Assembly (NCBI RefSeq): GCF_000425945.1
Contig: NZ_AUEK01000011.1
Location: 186,001-250,000 of the forward strand
DNA: 64,000 nucleotides
From: Candidatus Solirubrobacter pratensis
GTDB lineage: Bacteria > Actinomycetota > Thermoleophilia > Solirubrobacterales > Solirubrobacteraceae
Direction: 5' to 3'
This document shows, piece after piece, positions 49,107 to 55,988 of the stretch. Positions within the stretch are counted from its first letter, which is position 1. Every line of letters begins with the position of its first letter. A program made the position numbers and the translations under genes. The notes below the pieces were generated by a model, which was not told the DNA's origin, did no database searches, and worked only from the letters and a program-made list of their open reading frames with translations.

Positions 49107-50279
49107 TTAACGAATCCTCATGAGATGTGCGTCGCGACGTGCAACTCGCCGGGGCAAAAGGCCCCCGATCGGGCGCTCCGGATCCCGCGGCCCACGGTCC
49201 TCCGCGACGGTCTCCGCGACGATGGCGCGAAGCCGCTCCTGGAAGCGCGCGACGCTGAATCGGCGGGCCGAGGCGACGCACTCCGCGGGGTCCACGAGCG
49301 CAGGTTCGAACCGCGCGACGACCTCGGCCAGCGCCCGCGGATCGTCCCCGTCGTCGTAGAACGCGCCGGTCACCCCTTCGCGCACCGTCTCCAGCACTCC
49401 GCCGCGGCGCAGCGCGATCACGGGGCGTCCTGAGGCCAGCGACTCGACCGCGGCGATCCCGAACTCCTCCTCCGCCGTGACCACCAGCGCGCGGGCGCTG
49501 CGCAGCAGGTCGGCCACGTCCTCGTCGCCTAGCCGGCCGGTCAGCCGGACCGTCGGTCCGGCGAGCCTGCGAAGCGACCGCCACTCCGGTCCGTCCCCCA
49601 CGACCACCAGCGGAGCGCCCAGCGCGTTGAACGCCCGGATCGCGACGTCGATGCGCTTGTGGGACATCAGCTCCGCGAGCACCAGGTAGTGCGCTCCCAC
49701 CGGGCCCGGGGCGAAGCGCCCGAGCTCCACGGGCGGGTGGAGCACCTGCGCCTCGCGCCCGAAGTAGCGACGCACCCGCGCCGCGGTGATCGCCGAGTTG
49801 GCGATGTAGGCGTCGACGCGCCGCGCGGCGACCGAGTCCCACTGGCGCCAGCGCGAGAGCAGCACACGCAGCGCCGGGCGCGTGAGCGGGCCGCGCGCGG
49901 CGAGCGTCGCCTCGCGCTCGGACCACGCGTACCGGAACGGGTTGTGGCAGTAACAGACGTGGACGGCTCCAGGATCGACGAGCACGCCGTGCGCCCAGGC
50001 GCTCGAGGACGAGACGATGACGTCGTAGCCGCGCAGGTCCAGCGACTCGATCGCGTGCGGATACAGCGGCAACAGCGGCCGGAACGTCCGTGACGTGGGA
50101 CGCACGCGTTGCAGGAACGACGTCCGCGGCGAGCGCGCCGCGAAGCGCCCCTCGGTGCCGCGCTCGTCATAGACCGCCGTGAAGACGTCGGCGTCCGGCC
50201 AGGCGTCGCAGATCGCGGCGAACACGCGCTCGGCGCCGCGGACGTCGAGGAGAAAGTCATGAACGAGCGCGACGCGCAT
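49107..50279 (-). CDS. GT4-family glycosyltransferase
   Basis: 390 residues, ATG start. The N-terminal VALVHDFLLDVRGAERVFAA is the acceptor-side loop. PFRYAWSEREATLAARG and YIANSAITAARVRRYFG are typical of mannosyl- and rhamnosyl-type GT4 enzymes. The donor domain has HYLVLAELMSHKRIDVAIRA and AEEEFGIAAVESLASGRPV with E-x7-E. The C-terminus is basic. About 220 bp of non-coding DNA separates its stop from the sigma-factor -35 box. Diverges from the secreted hydrolase gene. Confidence 0.9.
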   Translation of the reverse strand: MRVALVHDFLLDVRGAERVFAAICDAWPDADVFTAVYDERGTEGRFAARSPRTSFLQRVRPTSRTFRPLLPLYPHAIESLDLRGYDVIVSSSSAWAHGVLVDPGAVHVCYCHNPFRYAWSEREATLAARGPLTRPALRVLLSRWRQWDSVAARRVDAYIANSAITAARVRRYFGREAQVLHPPVELGRFAPGPVGAHYLVLAELMSHKRIDVAIRAFNALGAPLVVVGDGPEWRSLRRLAGPTVRLTGRLGDEDVADLLRSARALVVTAEEEFGIAAVESLASGRPVIALRRGGVLETVREGVTGAFYDDGDDPRALAEVVARFEPALVDPAECVASARRFSVARFQERLRAIVAETVAEDRGPRDPERPIGGLLPRRVARRDAHLMRIR

Positions 50280-50287
50280 GGCGCGGC

Positions 50288-50293
50288 ATCCTA
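50288..50293 (-). promoter_or_regulatory. -10-like hexamer TAGGAT for the GT4 gene
   Basis: Minus-strand TAGGAT, eight bases before the ATG at 50279. Confidence 0.45.
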
Positions 50294-50307
50294 AGGTCCC
50301 GCGCTGG

Positions 50308-50313
50308 CAGACT
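50308..50313 (+). promoter_or_regulatory. -10-like hexamer CAGACT for the hydrolase gene
   Basis: CAGACT, six bases before the ATG at 50320; weaker than the others. Confidence 0.3.
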
Positions 50314-50319
50314 CCGCCG

Positions 50320-51423
50320 ATGCCTCGCGCCGCGCTTCTCGCAGCGATCGTCTGCCTGCTCGTTCCCGCGCCCGCGTCAGCCGCCGCGCGGAAGGTCCCG
50401 CAGGGGTGGCTGGGGGTCGTCGCCGACGGCCCGCTGACCGCTCCGGGATTCGCCGCGAGCGAATGGGACCTGCTCGCGACGAGCGGCGCGGAGTCGGTGC
50501 GGACCGCCTTCTACTGGCGCGACATCCAGCCGGCGGGGCCTGCCGGCGCCGACTTCTCGCGCACGGATCCCGTCGTGCTCGCCGCCGCGCAGCGCGGCCT
50601 GAGCGTGCTGCCGGTCGTTCAGGGGACCCCTGTATGGGCCGCTCAGAACCCCGGTGACCTTGCCTCGCCCCCGAAGGATCCCAAGCATCTTGCGCAAATA
50701 CTGACCGCACTGGTCACGCGCTATGGACCGAAAGGGTCATTCTGGTCGTTGCATCCGGAGCTGCCGCCTCGTCCGGTCAGGGACTGGCAGATCTGGAACG
50801 AGCCGAACCTCACGCGTTACTGGAACGTCGCTCCATGGGCCCCTCCCTACGTGACACTGCTGAAAGCTGCGCACGCGGCGCTCAAAGCGGCGGATCCCGG
50901 GTCGCGGACGGTGCTCGCCGGCCTGCCCAACGAGAGCTGGCTCGCGCTGCGCGAGCTCTACGAGCAGGGCGCCGGCGGCGCGTTCGACGTCGTCGCTCTG
51001 CACCCGTACACGGGCCGGCCCGCCAACGTGATCAGGCTGATCCGCTACGCGCGGCGCGAGATGCGTCCGCGCGGGGACGCGCGCATGCCCGTGTGGGTCA
51101 CGGAACTGTCCTGGCCCGCCGCGGTCGGCAAGACCAGGACCACGGCGGGCTTCGAGACGACCGACCGCGGTCAGGCGAAGCGGCTGACGTCCGGGCTCGC
51201 GCTGCTGGCCAAGGAGCGCCGGGCGCTGCGGATCGGGCGCGTGTACTGGTACACGTGGCTCTCCGCCGAGGCATCGACGCCCAGCTCGTTCGACTATTCC
51301 GGCCTGCGCCGGCTGCGCGCCGGCCGGGTCGTGACGGCGCCCGCACTGGCCGCGTTCCGGCATGCCGCGCGGCGCCTGGAAGGGTGCGCCAAGCGCCGCG
51401 GGAACGCCGCGCGCTGCCGATGA
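50320..51423 (+). CDS. Secreted glycoside hydrolase, clan GH-A type
   Basis: 367 residues from the ATG at 50320, which opens a clean signal peptide (MPRAALLAAIVCLLVPAPA, cleavage near SAAA). A (beta/alpha)8 barrel follows. The acid/base Asn-Glu pair is in RDWQIWNEPNLTRYW and the nucleophile candidate is the Glu of MPVWVTELSWP; WYTWLSAEAS lies near the end. The family is probably GH39- or GH5-like. It would cut a beta-linked glycan outside the cell, perhaps trimming or recycling the polysaccharide made by this region. The in-frame ATG at 50278 is rejected because it hides the signal peptide. Confidence 0.88.
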   Translation: MPRAALLAAIVCLLVPAPASAAARKVPQGWLGVVADGPLTAPGFAASEWDLLATSGAESVRTAFYWRDIQPAGPAGADFSRTDPVVLAAAQRGLSVLPVVQGTPVWAAQNPGDLASPPKDPKHLAQILTALVTRYGPKGSFWSLHPELPPRPVRDWQIWNEPNLTRYWNVAPWAPPYVTLLKAAHAALKAADPGSRTVLAGLPNESWLALRELYEQGAGGAFDVVALHPYTGRPANVIRLIRYARREMRPRGDARMPVWVTELSWPAAVGKTRTTAGFETTDRGQAKRLTSGLALLAKERRALRIGRVYWYTWLSAEASTPSSFDYSGLRRLRAGRVVTAPALAAFRHAARRLEGCAKRRGNAARCR

Positions 51424-51446
51424 TCCCCGAGCGCCTACGCGCCTCG

Positions 51447-51452
51447 TAGGCT
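51447..51452 (+). promoter_or_regulatory. -10-like hexamer TAGGCT for the MFS gene
   Basis: TAGGCT, seven bases before the GTG at 51460. Confidence 0.45.
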
Positions 51453-51459
51453 TCGCGTC

Positions 51460-52641
51460 GTGGCGGTCCTCGGGGGGTATGGAACGGTGTGGGCGGAGCG
51501 GCCGGTCCGCCGGCTGCTGGTCGCCTCCCTCGGCGGCCGCGTCGCCTTCTCGATGCTGCCGCTGGGCGTCGTCCTGTTCGCGACCGACGCGACCGGGTCG
51601 AGCGCCACGACGGGCGCGCTCGTCGCCGCCTTCCTGCTGGCCAGCACGCTGGCGCCCGTGCGCGGGCGGATCGTCGATCGCCGCGGCCCCCCGGCGCTCG
51701 TGGCCTTCGCCGCCGCGTGCTCCACGGGCCTGATCGCACTCTGGGCCGCGGGAGCCGGCGGCGCGCCTCCGGCGCTGCTGCTGGTGCTCGCCGCGGTCAC
51801 CGGCGCGGTCGTACCGCCGCTGGGCCCGTTCACGCGCGCGGTCTGGGGCGCGTCGCTGCGGGGGCGCGGCGAGCGGCTCCAGCACGTGTACGCGCTCGAC
51901 TCCGCCGGGGAGGAGGCGGCGCTGATCGTCGCGCCGCTGATCGTCGCCGCGATCTTCGCGGCGGGCTCCGCCGGCGGCGCGCTGCTGGTCGCCGCGCTCG
52001 GCCTGCTCGCGGGCACCGCCGCCGCGGCCCGGAGCTCGCTGACCGGCGCGCTCGCACCCGCGCGCGACTCGTCGCAGGAGGAATCGGCCTCGGGCCTTCC
52101 TCCCGCGCTATGGCTGGTGATCGCCTCGCTGCTCGGGCCGGGAGCGGCGCTGGGAGCGCTCAACATGGCGGTTCCCGCATTGACGCGTGCGGCCGGCGTA
52201 CCGGCAAGCGCCGGGCTGCTGCTCGCGGCGCTCGCGATCGGCACGGCGACCGCGAGCCTGATCGCGGGCAGGCGCGCCTGGCGGCGCCCGCCGATGCAGC
52301 GACTCGGGTTGCTGCAGCTCGTCCTCGCCGCCGCGCTGGCCGGCGCGGCGGTTGCCGTACATCGGCCTGAGATCGTCGCGCTTGTGCTCGTGATCGCCGG
52401 CGGCGCCGTCGGCGCGCTGTTCGTGACGGTGTACGTGCTCGTCGATGAGCTCACGCCCCCAGGGACGGGAACGAGCACCTTCGCGTGGCTTGCGGCGGCG
52501 AACAACGCGGGCGTGGCCGCCGGAGCGGCCGGTGCCGGAGCGCTGATCGGGGGATCCAGCGGGGGCGCAGGGCTGTGGCTGGCGGCCGGATGCGCACTCG
52601 CGGGCGTGGGACTCGCGGGTATTGCGGGGGCGACGCGGTGA
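51460..52641 (+). CDS. MFS transporter
   Basis: 393 residues, GTG start, about twelve membrane helices. LLASTLAPVRGRIVDRRGPP is the cytoplasmic loop 2-3 signature of the major facilitator superfamily (G-x3-D-R-x-G). The protein is extremely rich in Ala, Gly and Leu. The substrate is unclear; exporters of drugs or sugars have this form. It follows the secreted hydrolase by 36 bases but appears to have its own promoter hexamer. Confidence 0.85.
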   Translation: MAVLGGYGTVWAERPVRRLLVASLGGRVAFSMLPLGVVLFATDATGSSATTGALVAAFLLASTLAPVRGRIVDRRGPPALVAFAAACSTGLIALWAAGAGGAPPALLLVLAAVTGAVVPPLGPFTRAVWGASLRGRGERLQHVYALDSAGEEAALIVAPLIVAAIFAAGSAGGALLVAALGLLAGTAAAARSSLTGALAPARDSSQEESASGLPPALWLVIASLLGPGAALGALNMAVPALTRAAGVPASAGLLLAALAIGTATASLIAGRRAWRRPPMQRLGLLQLVLAAALAGAAVAVHRPEIVALVLVIAGGAVGALFVTVYVLVDELTPPGTGTSTFAWLAAANNAGVAAGAAGAGALIGGSSGGAGLWLAAGCALAGVGLAGIAGATR

Positions 52642-52932
52642 GGGCATGTGGCTTCGCGAACCGCTCGACTTTCGTTACCTTCCCGCAACACACCGTCTGT
52701 TGGTCGCAGGCGGCTGCGGAAAGTCGTCGACCACGAAGGGCATTCCAGCGCGGACCCGATCGTGGATCTTCCGCCATTCAACGACAAACGGTCGTATGAG
52801 CCGACGCGAAGGGGGTGCATGATGCAGAACTGGCGTTGCTAAACGGGTTCTTCCCGACAGACGGTCGTTTTCAGACCCTCTGGCCAATTGATCTATGAGC
52901 ATTCCCTGCGGACGGTATGTACGCTGCCCGAC
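52642..52932. other. Intergenic stretch with lower G+C, no gene seen
   Basis: 291 bases with visibly more A and T than the surroundings. Short open frames here have no ribosome-binding sites or normal composition. The 8-mer acggtcgt occurs twice about 66 bases apart (in aaacggtcgtatg and gacggtcgttttc). A regulatory region for the downstream gene is the likeliest content. Confidence 0.5.
52920..52925 (+). promoter_or_regulatory. -10-like hexamer TACGCT for the degenerate HD-GYP gene
   Basis: TACGCT, seven bases before the GTG at 52933; it supports that start over the TTG at 52888. Confidence 0.4.
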
Positions 52933-54138
52933 GTGCAGTCGTTGACGACATCGGCTCGTCGCCGTTTCTCGCTTGCCTTACACGGCTCAGCCGTCGTCGC
53001 GCTGATCCCTGCGTTCCTATGGATTGCGCCTCCCTCGCGGTGGGACCGCCCGGAGCTCCTGCTGGCGCTGCTCGCGCTGGCCGTCATCGCGCGCTTCCAC
53101 GACGTCCCACTCTCCGCGGGCATCCACTTCGACGCCGGCATGGCCCTGGCGCTGATCGCGCTCGCCGTCGCAGGCCCCTTGCCCGCATTGCTCGTCGACC
53201 TCTTCCCGATGGTCGTCGGCGCTGTCGTGCTGCGCGAGCCGCTGGTGCGCGCCGGCAACCTGGCGAACGTCGCCGCCTATGGCTGGAAGGCCATCGCCGC
53301 CGCGCTTGTACTTTCGCTCGGCGCGGTCGACGGGCTCGCCGCCACGGCTGCCCCCTGGCTGCTGCTTGCGGCTGCGACGCAGATGCTCGTCAACGTCGCG
53401 GTCGGCCCCGCGATCTACATCCCCCTGTGGCTTGGACGCCCATTTGCGGCGTTCCTCGAGATGTTCGCCGCCACCGTCCCGGCGGCGGCCGTGATGATGT
53501 CCCTCGGGACGCTCACGGCGGTGCTCACGGGGTGGATCGGCGTGCTCGCCCTGGCGGTCTTCGCGCTGATCGCCGTGCTGCCGCAGAGCGCCCTGACCTA
53601 CGCGGCGCGCACGAAGCCCGCCGGCCGGCTCGAGCCGCTGGTGGCGACGCAGCGCTACGCGTACGCGCTCGCCCTGCACCTCGGGCTGGACCGGCACGAG
53701 CGCCGGCACCTCGCGCGGGTCGCGAACGTGGCCTTCCTGCGCCGCGCCGAGGCGGGCGACCCGATCGCCTACGCCTGCGCCACGCTGCGCGACCCCAGCC
53801 GCGCGAGCTGGGAGGCGGGGCACGTGAACGAGTGGTGGAACGGCGCCGGCGGACCCGCCGGTCTACGCGGCGCTGTCACACCTCTGACATCTCGGATCGT
53901 CGCGGTGGCGGATACCTGGAGCGCGTTGACCGCCCGCGGCGGCCCGCAGCTCTCGCACGCCGAGGCGCTCGAGGAGCTCGAGAACGCGAGCGGCGCCCGG
54001 TTCGACCCGCAGATCGTGCTCGCGGCTCATTCCGTGGTCGCCGAGGAGCGCGTCTCGGAGACCGAGCCGGCTCCGGAGCCGCGGCTGCACACACTCCGCC
54101 TCCCCGCACAGCTGCGCCGCGCGCTGGCGTCGGTCTGA
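52933..54138 (+). CDS. Membrane protein with a degenerate HD-GYP-like domain
   Basis: 401 residues from the GTG at 52933 (a TTG at 52888 is in frame). About seven or eight membrane helices fill the first 235 residues, like a MASE-type sensor domain. The C-terminal 160 residues follow the order of HD-GYP phosphodiesterases: the final IVAVADTWSALTARGG and LSHAEALEELENASGARFDP are good matches. The active-site parts are not: HVNEWWNGAGGPAGLRG stands where HHE-x-WDG-x-GYP-x-GL is expected, and the N-terminal HD pair is absent (LDRHERRHLARVANV). It is probably a non-catalytic relative that senses or binds a partner. Confidence 0.75.
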   Translation: MQSLTTSARRRFSLALHGSAVVALIPAFLWIAPPSRWDRPELLLALLALAVIARFHDVPLSAGIHFDAGMALALIALAVAGPLPALLVDLFPMVVGAVVLREPLVRAGNLANVAAYGWKAIAAALVLSLGAVDGLAATAAPWLLLAAATQMLVNVAVGPAIYIPLWLGRPFAAFLEMFAATVPAAAVMMSLGTLTAVLTGWIGVLALAVFALIAVLPQSALTYAARTKPAGRLEPLVATQRYAYALALHLGLDRHERRHLARVANVAFLRRAEAGDPIAYACATLRDPSRASWEAGHVNEWWNGAGGPAGLRGAVTPLTSRIVAVADTWSALTARGGPQLSHAEALEELENASGARFDPQIVLAAHSVVAEERVSETEPAPEPRLHTLRLPAQLRRALASV

Positions 54139-54145
54139 GCGCCGC

Positions 54146-55114
54146 TCAGCGCACGAGCGCGTCGATCGCCCGCGCCGTCGCGTCCCAGGTGAACCCCGCC
54201 GCGCGACCAAGCCCGGCGTCGCGCAGGCGGGCGAGCTCCTCGGCGTCGCCGAGCAGGGCGGGGAGCGCCGTCGCCCACTCCCCCGGCTCCACCAGCCGCG
54301 CGGCGCCGCCGCACGCCTCCGGCAGGGCGGTGGCCGCGGCGGCGAGGACCGGCGTGCCGGATGCCATCGCCTCCAGCACTGGCAGCCCGAAGCCCTCGTA
54401 GCGCGACGGGAGCGCGAACGCGAGCGCGCCGGTGTAGAGCCCGGGCAGCCGCGCGTCGTCGACCGGGCCGAGGAGCCGGAGGCCGTCGAGGCCGCCCTCG
54501 GCGGCGAACTGCGGGCGATGGCCGCCGGCGACGACGACGTCGATCCCCTCGCGCGCGAGGACCCGCGCCGCCGGCACGAGCGCCGCGAGGTTCTTGCGCG
54601 CCGTGTGGGAGGCGACGCAGAGGACGTACGGGCGGCCGAGGTCCGCGGGGGCGGCGTCGGGCGTGAAGCGGGCATCGACGCCGCCGTAGACCACGTCGGC
54701 GTCAACGCCGAGCAGCTCTTGCAGCTCACCGCGCGAGAACTCGCTGACGGTGACGACGCGGCGGGCGCGGCGCGCGATCAGCGGAAGGACGCGGCGCTGG
54801 AACGCCGCGTAGGCCGGCGAGTACCAGCCGGGATGCCGCAGCGGTGCGGCGTCGTGGATGACGACGACGGCGTGGCGCGCGGCCAGCGGCGCGAGGTTGG
54901 CGGGACAGAGCAGGGCGGCGGCGTGCTTGGCGCGGACCGGCAGGACGAGCTGCTCCCACACGTGGCCCGCGCGGTGGACCAGCCGAGAGCGCGGACGGAT
55001 GACGTCGTAGTCGCCGAGCGCCGGAAGCCGCGCGCACAGCTCGCGCGCCCAGCGCTCGACCCCGCCCAGCTCCGGGCGGGCGGCGGCGCGCGCGTCGATC
55101 GCCACGGGCGGCAT
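54146..55114 (-). CDS. GT4-family glycosyltransferase
   Basis: 322 residues, ATG start. GT-B fold: PELGGVERWARELCARLPAL near the start, VVTVSEFSRGELQELLGVDA, then PYVLCVASHTARKNLAALVP and PSRYEGFGLPVLEAMASGTP with the E-x7-E motif and EAMASGTPVLA. Similar to mannosyltransferases that act on lipid-linked glycans. Seven bases separate its stop from that of the converging HD-GYP-like gene. It stands alone as a transcription unit on the minus strand. Confidence 0.9.
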   Translation of the reverse strand: MPPVAIDARAAARPELGGVERWARELCARLPALGDYDVIRPRSRLVHRAGHVWEQLVLPVRAKHAAALLCPANLAPLAARHAVVVIHDAAPLRHPGWYSPAYAAFQRRVLPLIARRARRVVTVSEFSRGELQELLGVDADVVYGGVDARFTPDAAPADLGRPYVLCVASHTARKNLAALVPAARVLAREGIDVVVAGGHRPQFAAEGGLDGLRLLGPVDDARLPGLYTGALAFALPSRYEGFGLPVLEAMASGTPVLAAAATALPEACGGAARLVEPGEWATALPALLGDAEELARLRDAGLGRAAGFTWDATARAIDALVR

Positions 55115-55123
55115 CGGCGCGCG

Positions 55124-55129
55124 AGCCTA
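55124..55129 (-). promoter_or_regulatory. -10-like hexamer TAGGCT for the GT4 gene at 54146
   Basis: Minus-strand TAGGCT, nine bases before the ATG at 55114. Confidence 0.45.
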
Positions 55130-55334
55130 GTGCACGGGCAGAAGCTCGCGCGCCACCGCCACCTCGCCGAGCCGGCTGTCGGTCCGCGGCGTGCGGGAGC
55201 TGGCGGACGCGCCGGACCGGGCCACCGCCCAGGGTCGCCGTCGCCCGCCGCGTGCGCCGCCGAACGCGGGCCCCGTCCCCGCTCGCCCGCGCTGCGTGCG
55301 GTTCCGGCCGCGGTGCGCTTTGATCTGTACGGCC

Positions 55335-55949
55335 ATGAAACGTCCCGCGCTCCGTCGTCGCCTCCCGGAGGGCGTGCTCCGGCCGTCTGACCTGCAGCCC
55401 GCCGAGGCGCCGCCGAACATGCGAGTCGGGCTGCGGGTGCTGGCGCGCGAGGACCGGCAGGAGTTCCTCGCGCTGGCGCGCAAGAGCCACCGGCTGCACC
55501 GGCCGTGGACGTACCCGCCCGAGCGGACGGACCAGTTCGACGAGCTCTATCGCCGCTCGCGCCGCGAGGACTTCCTCTGCCTGGTGTCCTGCCGCCTCGA
55601 CACGGGCGCGATCGCCGGCGTCTTCACGATCTCGCAGATCGTCCGCGGCGCCTTCCAGTCCGCCTATCTGGGCTACTACGCGCACGAGGCCCACTCCGGC
55701 CAGGGCCTGATGCGTGAGGCGATCGAGCAGGTCCTCGACCACGCGTTCGGCGCGCTCGGGCTGCACCGCATCGAGGCGAACATCCAGCCCGGCAACGCCC
55801 CCTCGATCGCGCTCGCCCGCGGCGCCGGCTTCCGGCTCGAGGGCTTCTCGCCGCGCTACCTGCTGATCGGCGGCCAGTGGCGCGACCACGAGCGCTACGC
55901 GATCACCGCCGACGAGTGGGCGGCGATGCGGGCCTCCGAAGCGGCGTGA
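55335..55949 (+). CDS. RimJ/RimL-type GNAT acetyltransferase
   Basis: 204 residues from the ATG at 55335; an upstream in-frame ATG at 55191 would add a poor-quality Arg/Pro-rich leader. MRVGLRVLAREDRQEFLALA begins the fold. The acetyl-CoA site is around AHSGQGLMREAIEQVLDHAF, and LGLHRIEANIQPGNAPSIAL with GFRLEGFSPRYLLIGGQWRD is the typical RimJ C-terminus. Likely an N-terminal acetyltransferase of a ribosomal protein or a small-molecule acetylase. The 220-bp gap upstream has no recognised feature apart from the opposite gene's promoter. Confidence 0.88.
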   Translation: MKRPALRRRLPEGVLRPSDLQPAEAPPNMRVGLRVLAREDRQEFLALARKSHRLHRPWTYPPERTDQFDELYRRSRREDFLCLVSCRLDTGAIAGVFTISQIVRGAFQSAYLGYYAHEAHSGQGLMREAIEQVLDHAFGALGLHRIEANIQPGNAPSIALARGAGFRLEGFSPRYLLIGGQWRDHERYAITADEWAAMRASEAA

Positions 55950-55988
55950 GCCACGCCCGGCTGCCTCGCGGCGGGATGCTCCGGCTCG

